A DNA stretch of 64,000 bases, taken from Hetaerina americana. Taxonomy: Eukaryota; Arthropoda; Insecta; Odonata; Calopterygidae. Shown here in pieces: positions 36,064 to 51,000 of the stretch (the stretch's first letter is position 1; each line of letters opens with the position of its first letter). The DNA lies in contig JAKTNV010000003.1 in NCBI GenBank assembly GCA_022747635.1, forward strand, positions 102,158,954 through 102,222,953, in the 5' to 3' direction. The notes below the pieces were generated by a model that was not told the DNA's origin, ran no database searches, and worked only from the letters and a program-made list of their open reading frames with translations. Made by a program: the position numbers and the translations under genes.

Positions 36064-39000
36064 GTAAGCATTATGCTTGTGAGCATGTTAATTTGTACTT
36101 TTTTTTAAACATATTGAGTGATCAACTACAGTATTATAACCATCCGAAGTATTCGTGTTACTTTCCAGGATCATTTACTACCTATGTTCCCCTTATCCCT
36201 GAATGCAGTAGGCATACTGATGGCACCAAAGTTATTCACAAATCCTCTCAAAGTCACTTTTATTAATTCTTACTTGTTATAATACATCTGAAGTTCTTCA
36301 CATTATATTATGAAAATTTGTGTTGACATTAAATGCTTTTCTGCTTGATAAATTTATTAAAGGCTAAACATGGATGGTAGAAAAGATCAAAAGCTAAGAT
36401 GAAAGGTAAAAGAGAAGGGAAAGGAAAAGGGAAAGAAATGAGTGAATCAGCATATAGAGGTGGGAGAAAGCATAATTTAGTCAAAGATATTGGTTTGTTC
36501 TTAAAGTTAGCATCAGGAAAACAAATAGGTTAAGAGGTGGTGGTGGTACATGAGATGGGTGAAAGAAGCCTTGTTTGCCACTCTCTAAGAAAGTAAGGCA
36601 AATAAGAGGAAACGCTAGCTTATGGTGGGATTAATACTCCTGACTTATAAGAAGTGATCTTTAAGATGACTGGAGTTACTTTTCCATGTTTAATGGATGT
36701 CATTTTTCACCACCAAAGTATTACCTCAAAATAAAGTTGAGTTTCCATGCTTACCTTACCCATCGTAGTGGAATTTAATGAGGACAAAATGGTTGTGGTC
36801 TATATAAAGCTGTTGAAAATATTGTAGATTGTATGCAACTTGCATTGTGATGGGCTTTTTGGTTAAGACTCTTCCACAGAGAGGGGTGGGAGAGGTGGAT
36901 TATGAACTATATCTGTGGATTATTGTAAAATTAAATAAATTCTGCACACATGTTAATGAGTCATTTGTTCGATTTTCCCTCATTGCCTGTTGCAAACTTT
37001 AGAATAGCGATGAAGCACTAGCTTAAAATTTACAAAGTGAAATTAATACATTTTGGTTCAATGACTCCTACAAGATGTGTTCAACAAATAATGGGAATTC
37101 AAGTTATTTGGAAAGAATTTTATTTATTTGTCAATATCAGTCAAGTACCCTTTGAAGTAATCTCCATTAGATATTATGCACTTATGACAGTGCTTTTTAC
37201 AATCCTTGAAACACTTCTGGAAATTGATCCTTGGTATAGTTTGTACCTCTCCCACCGATGGACTTTTAATCTCCTCTATGCATGTAAATCAACGTCCGTT
37301 TAAGGTTCTCTTTATTTTTGGGAACAGAAAAAAGTCACACAGGGCCATATCTGGTGAATATGGAGGCTGGGACATCATAACCGTGCTGTGTTTGGCCAAA
37401 AATTCATGAACAAGCAGGGAAGTGAAGCAGCATAATCATGGTGAATTGAACCCATGAATTGTTTCACCACAAATACGGGTATTTTTTTCATATTGCTTCA
37501 GGCAAATGGCATTGAACTTGTAAGTAGTACTCTTTATTGATCATTTGACCTTGTGGCTTGAACTGATAGTGCACTATGCACTGTGTGAAATTTCAAAATT
37601 CCTGTTACTTTTTGAGTACGTCGTCTGTAAATTACTTCATTCTTTTCAACAAACATTACCAGTCGATGTATTTTAATTTGCAATTCCCACAATAGACACG
37701 TCAGGTTTTGGTAACAATCGTAGTAGAGTGTTTGGTGATAACTTGCTCGAACTAATTTGAATTATTATATAGAACACATATGAAAAATATAAATTGGATA
37801 AAAATGACACAGTGACCTTTTCATCAATGTCTTTATATTTCACAACTCGGTTTCCACAAAACATTATTACTAGATTACCAGCCATTTTTTAGATGAGCTT
37901 TTACTGTTTTGTAAAGTTACAAATTCACAACCATATAAATGATGCCAAAGAAGAGTTCATTTCTCACATATTTTTTTAACGCTCATATACCTTACTTGGA
38001 ATTTTGAAATTAATGTATTGTTTGGAGTCGTGAGAATTTATTCCCATGGGGTAGGAGGCATTTGGGAAAACTCAAAATTAAACAGTAACAAGTGTCACTT
38101 TTAAAACTGTCTTTTATTGATAGGATGGATTTTCTCAATATTTGTTAATAGCATCAAAGGAAAATCTCAGTCAACCCTCTCCATGGGGTGAATGCGGATG
38201 TATGATTCTAAGAGGTCAGGAGAGCAAAGAGCAGGGTGTCACTAAATTGCTAATCACCTCGTTTAATGAAAGGGGAAGGGAAGGAGGCAGTGAAGTTGTG
38301 AGTTCTTCCACGTTAGTGTCAATGGAAAATTTTGAGAGAGGTTCTAAAAGAACTTACTGTTGAGAAAATACTAGATGAAATAATCCTGTCACAGATATCA
38401 TTTCATTATATCCAGAGAGTTTTTCAGGAATGATATTTTGAGGAAAAAAATTTTCTTTGTCTCTTGTTCTATTGTAATCATTTTGTGTTAGAGGATAAAT
38501 CATATTGATAACTTTATGAGGGGGAACATATTGTGCCTGCAGTGTATATTTGGTACATTCAGAAAGTAAATTCCATTTGGTTATTAAAACAAAAGGAGTG
38601 CAGGTACAGAAAAATTATTTCTTACAAAATAAAGACAAAATTATCTTTCGACAAGATCCCATCACTTTGTAGGCAATTGTCATTGTGTGGCCCAAGTTTT
38701 TGCATGCCTTCTTTATAAAATGTTGCAGCCTGTGTTGTCAATCATTTGGTGACATGTTCTTCGAGCTCGTCCTCATTGTTGAATTTTTGACCGCCAAGGT
38801 GTGTTTTCAGGTGCATGCAGAGATGAAATTTGCTAGGGGCAAGGTCCGGACTGTATGGAGGGTTGTCAAACTGGCTACAGCCAAATTCCTGTAAGAATTA
38901 TCGTGTCTTGTTTGCATTGTGAGGTCGGGCTTAGTCATGAATGCAAAACAACACCGTTTGTGAGCATTCCTTATGCTTATCCTGAATTTCACGATGTAGT

Positions 39001-42000
39001 TTCCTAAGCATCTCACCATAACCATTTGCATTGATTGTTTCACCTTGCATTTGCATTGATTGTTCTCCATAAACCACGCAAATCTGTCAACGAATGTTGA
39101 CTGGTTTAGTGTTCTTCGCATTCAGGAAAAGAACTACAGATCTAATGTCACAAGCGGCTGGATTTTCAATGAACTTCGCCATTCTAACCAAGCACTAACG
39201 AAGCATAAACAATAAACAACGATCTCAGCATGTTGTGCCATCTCATTCTCCTTGAGTGAAAGCAACTACTGCTAATGGGCCTAACTGTCATTGCAGTGCT
39301 GCCACGATAGGAAATACAAATGGAACTTACTTTCTGGAAGTACCTCGTATTATTTTTCATGCTGTCAATTTTGATAAATGATTTCCACTGAATTGTGATG
39401 ATATTTAGGAAAGAATGCTTAGATAAATTGCCCTGTTGAACCTATGGCTGTGAAGATACTTATAATTTATATATTTAAATAGAAAACTATTTCACATATA
39501 CTGTTTCAGGGAAATATAATGGTCTTTAGACTGCTCTTTAATTTATGAAAATTAGAGCTAAAGAGACCTAAGGTCATTGAATTTATGAAGTTTATTCATC
39601 TGGGTGTTTATTTATTTATTTATTTATCAGCTGAAGAAACAGGTTTAGAATGGGGTGGTGATGAAGATAAAGCTCAGGAGATTCTATACGAGCCATTTGA
39701 ACAGTTCATACTTGGTGGTAAACCTGAAGAAGTATTACAGGTGGGTTCTGTGTTTTATTTTTTTATCATCATGCATTAATGAATATTAAATAGCTATGCC
39801 AAAATCTCAACTTATGTGGATGCCATTGAAGCTAATTGTTAATCAGTTCTTAAAGCTTAGCATCCCGTAATAATCCTTTCTAGTAAAATATTAAGGGGAC
39901 ATCTGTTAAACAACCTTAGTTTTAATTGGTCCCACTTTTTAATATAATCCAAATAGAGTATTTTACTGACAGAAAGAGTAACAGACAGTGTTAGATGGTT
40001 AGACTGCGTTTTTACGAGTATAAATTTAGCATATGTATGCATCATTAAGGTATGTAACAAAATGTGAACTTTGAACGCTTCAGTATTCACCCCATTATTT
40101 GTTGTTAATCAATGTTAAACGTTATCCTCTAAAACATTAGACCCTTACAAAATATTTGCAAGTCTTGCCTTTAATATTTAAAATTGGGTAGAAATTAGTT
40201 TAAAATTACTATTTTTTCTATGAAATAGCAGTAGCCAATCCAAATTTTGGTTTTGACAGGTGAGGATAGATAATCCAAATATCTTTAAGTCATAATAAAT
40301 TCATTGATTCAGGTCATGAGGGCCATTTCCTTCTTCTCTGTGATCTGTAGGTCCTTTCCTACCTTCTTGACATAGGCCAAGTGTCCAGAAAATTTTGCAG
40401 CTTGGGTATTACCTGGTATAACCCAAAAGCACCATTCAGGGCTTGAACCAGAAGCCCTCCATTTATAACTGGACCTATTGTGACTCCATGCACATAATTG
40501 TAACCAACTACTTAGCTCACATTGCTTGCTGTCCTCATCACTGAAATATCAATACTGCATGACTCCAGAAATGGTGCTGCCGGGGAGGAAGGGGCATGCT
40601 TTTGTATGCCTGCACTCAAAGGGAAACAATATTTTCAGGGGATGGGGAGAATGATTTGTTCAGAATTTTCAAAATGTGCGCAAATTTAATATTTTACCAT
40701 TATTGACCAAGTTTCAAGTATTTAATGGATTGTTTCACTATCTAAGTAATTTTTTACATGGTTTCAATTGTAAATGGCATGTTTTTTCTAATGTTGTCAC
40801 CATATCAATGGCATATACCTTAAAATTTTGAATTTAATTTTTATAATGGCACTCTGGGAGGATGTAGTAGTTCAGGAGTAGATTGTTGGACTACTGACCA
40901 AAGGGCTGGGGTTCGACTCCTGATGCATAGTATAGCATTAGACCACTGACCATAGGGCTGGGGTTCAATTTGTGAGCACACCTGTCTGGGCACCCTCAGC
41001 TCCTCCCAAGATGTGTGATTTTTCGGGGACCAGATCTTCCTGGGACACCAAAGCCGGTGCAGGGAAAAGAACTGGCCCCCCAACTCCGATGTGTGAGTTT
41101 CACATGCCATTGGGCTTAGTATTGGGCAAACTCTACCATCATCTACCAAACTGAACTTAGGGTTGATTTCTCTGTTTATGGGTAATGGCACTCTAATGAA
41201 TTAAAAAGTAGAAATTTTGTTTTTTCTGACATAGCATTGTGGACTATTTGTAAATAACTAAGGAAAGCATATTAATACTTATAAATAAAGAAAATTATGC
41301 ACAAAATCTTTTTCAGATTTTATTTTGTGCAGAGTTCAACATTTTAAACTTAATATATTTTAGTATTAGTAAGAAACAGAGGCCATTTGGCCCATATTTA
41401 ATCAAATCTGTAATTCATTAGGAATTCAATCAACAGTGGCAAAAATTTTGCATATATGTTATCAAGCTGGAAAAAAACAGGAAGTATGACCTCCTACCTT
41501 ATCGGCCCTTGTGTTGTAGGCCTATACTATACTGGCATTGTCTATGCTGGTATTGGCAATTACAGTAGAATTTTTAATCTATCTTTACTATAGTTCTTAC
41601 CGCAAATATTTTTAAATGATTGCATAATTAATTTTATGGCCAGAAAATGGACGTTATAAGTACTTAGAGCTATGAATATATGTGTAAGTGTAGATTGGAT
41701 ATATATCCTATCTTCTTGGGTAAAGTGTGTATTAAAATATTTAGTTAAATAAACAGGAACTCTGTAAGGACATGTGTGTTTTCTATTAACTTACAGACAC
41801 TGAAGGAGAAAGAGGGTCCTCGACAAGTATGTGGTCGTGTATTTCGTATAGGAGAGCCAACTTACAGTTGCCGAGAGTGTGGAGTAGACTCTACATGTGT
41901 TCTCTGTGTTTACTGCTTCAAAGCATCTCCACACAGACATCACAAGTAATCCTTTTACTTTTTTACAAGAGTGTTCATGTTTTGTTTTCATGTAAATTAA

Positions 42001-45000
42001 TACACAGGGTTCAGACAATAAGTATCGGGACTGGTTCCAAAAATCAAAATTTATTGCACTTGTCATTACAATTACTTAATAATGTTCAAAATATATTCCT
42101 CCTGCATCGATACACTTAGTTCGGCGCGTCTGCCACTCATCAAAAGCCTGCTGGAAGTCTGTTTCCAGAATACTGTTGAGAGCCTTTGTTGTCGCCGCTT
42201 GAACCGCCTCAATGGAGTCGAACCGATATCCTTTGCGCTCCTTTTGAGCTATCCTTAGAGGTAATAACGTTGTCGAGAAAATCTTCATGTTCCTGGATGC
42301 AGGCCAAAATTTCTTGTGAAATTTCCTCCCGCGACAGTTTTTGTTCCTTGCTCAAGACCTTGGCACCAGCTTTGCGCACATTTTCCTCATCGCAAGATCC
42401 TCTGGTACAATGATGTGGACGGTCCCGACTGACAGGCCAGGATGACTTATGGCCAGGAGACTGATAAGGATGATGGTTAAACGCTTGTCAGAGTCCAAAG
42501 CTTTTTTTACTTTGGCCACCTGAGGATTGGTTCGAGTGGTTGTTGGGTGTCCGAGGCGGTGCTAGTCTTCGACTTTGAAACGGGGATTCCCCAAGTTCAT
42601 CACAAAACTTCACAACATAGCGTTGCTCAATGATGCGCTCCATGCTGGTGCGACGACACCACAAATAATCACTCGTCACAAAAACCCACCTCCTGGCTCA
42701 ACGCATGCCCAAAGGCTACAACTAAAGTGCACCCGATTGATGGAGGACCCCTCTACCAAGCTGACCAGTCGGACCCCCGTCCACCACTCCTTTGGGGCTA
42801 TAGTGAACTAGTCGCAATACTTATTGTACGAACCCTGTAGTAGTGTAAACGTGTTTGGATAAATTGCCTTTATCAAACTAGGGGATCCAATTGCTGTGTT
42901 GGCTGGTGCAGTGGCTATAAATAAAAAAGGACTATGGTTCTTATCCTGGTGTTCACTGATTTTTCATTGTAGTCCTGTGCTGGTTTGGGTCCTGTGTGAA
43001 AGTAGAAGATGAAATACTTGCACAATATTGAGTGAAATGTTTTAATAGTAAGACCTGAGTGAATTTGAGAACACGGCACTGTGTTGGTTATTAATTATTT
43101 TGCAGGAATAATTTCATAGGCTGCAATAAACAGATCAAGGTGTGCAAAAAGTCTTGCCATGGAAGGAGGAGAGGAAGCACAGGAAAGACATTTTTGTGAA
43201 TTTCCTATGTCCTTCCCCGTCAGTACACTCATTTAGGTGTTCTCCAATACTCCTCTGAATCAACTGAGAGGACACATGCTGGAAAATCCTCTCCTGCTAC
43301 TTATTTATCTAAATATGGTTTCCCATGGAAGGAAAAAGTTTTCCCAGGACACCACCAAAGTCCTCCTGCTCTTTCAAGTGTGCAAATTTCCGATTGCTGC
43401 TAATGCTCTCCTTAATAAATGATCTGTGGTTTAATATTCCTGGCTCAAATCAGTTTTTTTGCAGAAATAATTTACACATGTCCCCATTAATGCAAGACAA
43501 TATCTTTTCCATATTAATTCACTGCTATCTGTAAGATAACTACATGAAATATGTGCTTCCTGATGGGACAATTCCGCATAAACTAATTTCATTCACTTCA
43601 ATAAAATTACTAATTTAACAAATAATTCTTCTATTTAAAGATCATAGTTACCAGTTCTTGATAGCAGGGTGTGTGAAGTAAGCATTAATGGCTTATATGC
43701 TCTTTACATTTGGGTTGTCATTGCACCCATATTGCTTTTCAATCGCAGAAAACATGTTCTCTAAGCGACCCTGATTCAAAACTCGTGTATTTAACCTTGG
43801 ATTGCCAAACTGACACCTTAATTCTATTTGCAACTTCAATAATTAATTAATACTCATAAACTACACATTTAAGAATGATGTTGGTCACTTGAATCCCTCA
43901 GTTCGTCTTTAAATTGTGAATAGTTTCTTCAAGGAATGAGACGTGAGGAATTTCATTTATCATAATTCTTCTGATCCTTGAATGGGGGTCATATTAACTG
44001 AATATAATCAAAGGTTTCATTTAACTTATCCATGAAAAAAGAGAAATGTGTCTTATGATTGGCACTGCTGTTGAGTCTGCCAATTTCAGCCAAAGGATAG
44101 AGGTATGCTCAGAAATTGGGGAGATCATATATGAAACGAACAATTTCCTCATAAGCACCAAAAATTGAAGACTCAAGGGACACTCAAAGCATTTATCACA
44201 ACTGAGGTTGTGTGGTCGCAATTTAAAACCGTGAAAAGATCCCTGTATACCTTACTGTACTAGTAAATTCTAAAATCATCCATTTCAATAGTCTAGCATC
44301 TCTGCTACTGTACACAATCCATTAGCCTATTGCCTGCCTCTTTTGATGTTTTACTCAAATATTTGACCATGGCCATTAAGCAGTGACCCCTAGTGATAAG
44401 ACCACCAGCTATCATACCTTAGCCAACAAGTTTAACAGTAGGCTATTAGCATCATAAAAATTTTCCTCAATGGCTATTTCATCGGTTATTAATGCTACAT
44501 CCAAATAAATTTCGTTCTGTCAGTTTTGTAATAACCTGACTCATGGACAACAAAAAAATTGCTGTAGAAATTTATATTACCTAAGCTCATGGTAGTACTT
44601 GCTAAGGGCAAAACTTTCAGTTATAAAGACCATCATCTGCCATATCTATTCACTTAATTGAGCTTTTAATTTTTCAGCTTTTAAGCCGACAGATATTGTA
44701 ATATAGGGCCATTGTTCTTGTGTCTAATATGGGTTGATTTTGTCAATTTTAATGCTACAAGGCATCTTTTCACATTCAGTATCATTCTTCCAAACAAGTT
44801 ATTAACACCCACTGTTAGTATAATGGACATTTTATGATTTGAATCTTGAAATGATTAAGTATACTCATTATTTTTGGAAAATATCAGGTACAAAATGGGA
44901 ACTTCTGGTGGATCAGGTTGCTGTGATTGTGGTGATTTGGAAGCATGGAAGTCTGAGCCATACTGTGCAGACCATAATCCACCATCACAGCCAGAGGATG

Positions 45001-48000
45001 AAGGAGAAGAAGATGAAACAAATAGTAACAACGTTAGTTCTTTATCTACCATTATTGTTTTTTCCATGCTAATTATGATGATATACCCCTTAGTTGCCAG
45101 ATGAATTTCCTTGATTTTTTTATTTTATTGATAAAAAGCTAATTGCACAATGGCAGTGTTACAACATGAAACATATTGGATGCTTAATCCATTAAATAAC
45201 TGACCTACTAAAGTACTTGTACTAAGATAGCAATAAAATCAGAAAAATAACTTAATTTTTAGTTTGAAGAAATTTGAATGGTTAGATCTTCAAATAACTC
45301 TACCACAATTTTTTACAACATAGTTATTTATTTTGTTGTTAATGGTGTATGATTGTTCTAATTGGCAGGCAATGGATCAAGGAGGAGAGAACCAAGAGGA
45401 AGGGGCGCGTGCAGTATTAGCTCCAGATTTAGAAAGGAGAGCAAATATTGCCTTTTCAGCTGCATTACAGTGAGTTGATTTTCGTATATTGTTGCTGAAT
45501 TAAATTCAGCACTGCTGATTCAATTTAATATAGTGTTAATTTTCCCTGGTAATAATGTCATTAGTAATAGGTGATGGAAATCATTATTTGTGAGATATTG
45601 ATGTCTGGGTGGCATTTAGTGCTGTTTGAATGATTGTGGGGATGGAGATGGTGCGGTGGCTATTGTACTGGCTTCCCTCCCAGAGGGCCCGGGTTCAAAT
45701 CCTGGCAGTTGAATATTTTTCAGTGGTATCTCGATCCCTACTTGAGGGGCTTTGTGGAGGGCACTTTGAGTTAGTGCGCCATCAGTCAGATGGGACGTTA
45801 AGCAGCAGACCCCTTGGTGCCTTTCGTAAATAGTAGGCTAATGCCAATGCGAGGTTTCTCTCCACCCTTCATCCTTTCCTATCCATCCCTAATGGCGCCA
45901 GTGACCTCGGCTGTCGGTCGCCTCCCCTAAATACTACTACTACTACTTGAATGATTTTTTACCATAATAAGTGACATACATACAGGGTGCAGCACAAAAA
46001 TCTGGACAAATTGAACAATTTTTCCAAACATTTTTTATTTTAAAATTGACAATTATTCATAAAATATTTTGTAATAAATTATTTTTATGATCATGAACAA
46101 CAAATTTATTCAATGTATCTCCTACTTGCTTGAATAATGGCCTCCATTCTCGGTCTGAAGCGTTTGCAACATTTCACAGTCCTTATCGGCAAATATTGTT
46201 TCAATAATGGCTCTTAATGACTCTATTTTTGGATATCTGGACTTCTCGGTGGCCCTTTCAACCACACTCCACACATAATAGTCCAATGGATTAAAATCTG
46301 GGCTCTTGGGAGGCCAGAATTCTTTTGAGCTAAACATATCGATGTCCGACAACCAATTTTCCACCAAATTACTCTTATGGACTGGCACACCATCCTACTG
46401 GTAAACGTATGGCCTTCCAGATGACTTAGTTTCCATCCATGGCTTTTCTACATTTGTCAGAAAACACTTAAACTTCTTTGTTGATATTTTCCTCTTTGTT
46501 AAAGAAATACGGTGGTTGAAATTGTTCTGGCTCCTCGGAATTGAGCTCCTAAATCCATTGGATAATATCGGGTACCCTGGCAATTAGCTCCTTAGAGTGA
46601 GTTTTCCTTACCAGTATTGTAAAACCATTGTCAGACTTTTCGGACTTATTATACTTAACGACGACATCACATACCATCAATCTCAAGTACCCAAAGAACC
46701 AAAACATTTCTGTCGCTGAGCGACCAGCGCGTATCCTCCCAATTAATCATGGCTCTTCAATTATACTGCACACTTGTTCTCAACATTGCAATCGTTTTGA
46801 GTATATGACTGTTCAATACATATGTCAAGCTTATCTGGGTGTCAAAGGCAACCTCTAATTTTTTCTGGCCGCACCCACCACATACTGTAACTAGAATGAT
46901 TAGGTTGGTAGAAAAAATTGATTTTAAGGAATCCATGAAGCATGCAAATACTGGACAGTTTTAATGACTGAACAGAAATGAAAAGTATAACAACTTTCAT
47001 ATTTATTGATTAAAATGAACAATCCCTCGCATTTCTTCCTGTAAGTGCCCACAAAAACCTTGTCAGTGGTTCATTAGTTATTGGACTACACTTAAGATAT
47101 CATATAGGTCGATTTTATCTGTATTTAATATTTAATTATTAAAGTTTGTATTAAATAATATTACTGTATGAGTTGCACTCAAAATCTCTCAGGAAAGGCA
47201 CTGGTTTGGTATGAAATTTAAGTGGTGAGTTTGAATCGCAAAATCGGAAAAAAGATACATTTTGGAGGGAAGGAGAATCTATAAAATAATTGCAATAGGA
47301 ATGAATATACAAAGAGGGAGGGGATCAGATGGCAGGTGAGAGATATTCATGGTGTGTGGCAGGTGTTGTCGACTATAGAAAGGATTATGATAGGGGTAGG
47401 GCTAATGGGTTGGGATGCTAATGGGTTGGGGTGAAGATTTTCTTGTAATAGTTTATGGTTTCTAAATAATCTCATTTAAAGTCTTCATTCTCTGCATCAA
47501 ATAGTGGCGTTATTTTACTCGGTGATTTCGTATTTCTTCAGAATCTTTGATTATATTTATTTTTCACTTTCCATAAATGGCTGTTACTTTTGTCACCTGC
47601 ACATATCAGGAATCATGCTAAACTGTACACAAATAATTGCATTGTAAATTTGAAAAAATGCTAATTTAGCCCTCAAAAAATGTATGTATTAATCAAACAT
47701 GAAGTATCAATGAAAGGGTGTGAGATTGTGCCTGATGGATGGAAATGACAAGCAAGCAAACAGTACCATCTTCCCCCCCCCCTCTGATTTTATGGCATGC
47801 ATTATGTTCAGAATCAACCTTTCCTGCTGATTAAGTTAGGTGTATTAATGGAGTGACTTTTTGGATATATTATGTTAGTTAATGTGTGTGTGTTGTTGTG
47901 TTGACATCAAACACACATTTGTTTGTTCCTTGTTTTTTTGCCTGCCATCTTTTTAAGTCAAGTTTTTATTTTCTTCCACACAGATATGCCTTTCATTTGC

Positions 48001-51000
48001 TCACCTTGGAGCACGCTCCTGGACTTCCATCAGATTTTAGGCGAAGAGAATGTTGTCAAGAAGCTGCAAGATTATATAATCAAGATAATATTGATGAGTC
48101 CGAAGGGAGCCCAGAAAATGGCAATGGAGGAGATCTCTACTGTACTGTTTTGTACAATGATGAATGCCACACATTTGAGCATGTATGAAGTCAATCAGAT
48201 TCTTAAAATACTAAAATAAATACAGAATGAACTTATGACCTTAAAAATAATATACGAGGAGAGGATTACCCCTAATTAACGCAAACCCTTTAAGGATTCC
48301 ACATTCCGCAAAGAATATCGCCTATGGGATAACTCTTTTTTTGTGTTATACCGTAATGCATTTGTTTTTGTATTAAGTAAAATTATGAATGAAAAATGAA
48401 AATGCAGGAAAACAAGACTTGCTCATTAATTTGAGTCAAATTGGAGCTTTTCAATAGTCTTCCTTAAGACTTTTTTGGTTCCGAGCAAGCCAGGTGCTAG
48501 GCAAAACAGCTTTTTTTGGTTGGTTTAAGCAGTTTTATCATTCCTTAGAGAATTTGTTATTCATTGGAAAAGCTATAATTCATTCCATTCTATAATCCCA
48601 TTTATTTGTTTGAACTAAGTAAACAATGTTAAATAATAGTACACTAAATCATACTTAGTTAAGTGTATCATGTACCATAGAATAACTTATCATTAGCATC
48701 TCATGTATGCCTAAAGATGAGCATTAAAATGAATATAGGAAGAGATCTCCATTTATTTTATCAGCATCAATTTTCTTGGTCATTGAATTTGAAAATTGAA
48801 GGAGCTGATTCAAACTTTAATTCCTTTTGTCCCAAAACTTCTCTAAAATCCTCCTGCTCTAAATTTTGGGAGCATACTCTCATGTGGGAAGATATTTTTT
48901 GTCAACCCCTTTGTCACATCATATCTTTACGTCTTGATATTTTCTTAATTTCTTATCTTCAGGAAAAGAATGAAAATGTACATAATAGCACTGCTCCTAT
49001 ATCCTGTCCAATGTTGACCCATGTTTGCCACAAAATGATTAAATCAATCCTGTGGTCTTTGCTGCGACAGTTGTGGGCAGACTCGTCCAGTTGTCCATTC
49101 CATCATGTCCTTATCATAAAAAAACATTGTTCCTTGTTTTTGAGCGACAGCATCAAAGATCTTGAAAGTTGGCACTTCGTAGAAAAAATGTAAATATACT
49201 ATTAAAGTGGACTGTTGAAGATTTAACTTTGTGATATTCCATCCTTCCATTCTGTAGATAGAAAGATCCTTACCAAATACAGTGTCACCGTTTATGTTTT
49301 AAACCCATGTGTGTTTCAACATCATCCTGTGTGCTGTATGTTCCTACACATAGCTAATGTATACTAAAATAGTTAGGGGATTTCAATTGGATAGGTTTAC
49401 ATAGATTGAAATGACAAAAAAGAGTACGTGAGAAATATTTCATGCTTGCATTATCTTTTCAGGTTATCAGCACTATTTCACGGGTGGTTAAATGTCCTCA
49501 TAGAGAAGCAATGCAGTTTGTTACTACCATTGACTTGGAAGGTCGAGCAGTTATCAAATGTGCTAAATTTAGTGTAAGTTGCATAAGTTTCACTTAATTT
49601 TTATGTTAAAACTAAATACATATTTTCAAATATATTTGCCAAAGAAGCAAATATAGTAGCAGTAGTACTTGTCTGTTACGTTCAATTCAAAGGAATCACT
49701 TCACTTGAGGTAAACATTTTGGCTTTGTAATATAAAACATTTAAATATGGCATGAAATGCATTAGACCTTTTCATAAAAATAACTTGGGAACTTGGAGGC
49801 CACAATGATTTTGGTGCAAAAACTGTAATGCACTCCATAAAAGAGTAAGAAAACTATGCTCTTGTGAAAACACAATTGGTATTTTGTGTGACAAACCAAA
49901 ATAATAAGTGATACATTTTAATACTTTTACCATCTCATAGTCATTAAATATTAAAATGTACAGAGAATCCTAGACAATGTTCCAAGGGCATGTAGTTGTA
50001 GACCTTATGTTAAAAAATTCAAACTTATAACTATTCCTTGTGTGTATATTTTCCATCCTATTGTTATTGTGCAGCAAAACGAAGCAATGATCAGTTTCAT
50101 TACTAATGTACATACAAGACGTTGTAATGACTTAAGGATAACTACCCAGAACTTAGCTATGTTTTCTAAGAACCTAAATTATGATGTGGTGAAATGCCTT
50201 AAATCATTACCTAGAAAACTAAGGGAAATAAAAAAAAATGTTTGACATTTCAGTCTAAACTAAATCAGTTTCTGTTCAAACATCAATTGTATAAAGTGGA
50301 TGAATTTATGTCTCTCTTTACAAAAGTAATTTTATTCTTATGCATGCTGTTACTGCTCCTGTTTACTGTTTTCTTTTTATTTGTGACTCTCATTTGTATT
50401 TAAACTCAACATGCAATTTATTATGTTTGTATTGAATACTTGCAATCTATGTGATATATTCCGTGCATGTCTTTCAGGAACCAATGAACATCATCATTAT
50501 TATTATCTTGACTATTCTGTTATGCTCACAACTGCTGAAAGAGTCATTATAATGTCATGTTGGTATGTGGTGTATGTATGCATCTCTGTTGAGTATAAAT
50601 ATGTTATTTCACAGGTTTGTAGTGGAGAGCGCAGTGAAATTGAACGGTTCACTTCTCGCCATGGTGGCCTCCCAGTCAAAGTATTGGTAATGCATGCGCA
50701 TGCCGTAGCCCATCAGACATTTGCCATTCGTCTCTTATCGAGGATGCGCACGTTGTTGGCCCAAAGTCGAGATCTGAGAGCTGTGTTTTCCAAAGTTGTG
50801 CATCAGGTGAGAATTTTTATACTTATAAGAATGTAAGGTATTATAATTATAAATGAAAAATCATGATATAGTTTATCCATTCAGGAATTGTTATTGTAAT
50901 GGAAACCCAAATGATTTTGTACTATTTTTGTTCACCAGGGTGACTCAACAGAACTCTCGATTTTAGAAGGCATATTGAAGCGAGATGGTTTTCTTTGGAA

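Larger units (their letters stand above)
36064..39630 (+). other. UBR intron 1 (3.6 kb)
   Basis: Intron between exons 1 and 2. It holds two antisense mariner relics, described separately (about 37060-37640 and 38549-39347). The remainder is CpG-poor AT-rich sequence, with a G/A-rich patch near 36400-36420 and no other gene. Confidence 0.8.

Noticed and set aside
42186..42413. Plus-strand frames within 42.0-42.8 kb as genes
   Set aside because: They are the reverse complement of a recognisable mariner transposase on the minus strand.
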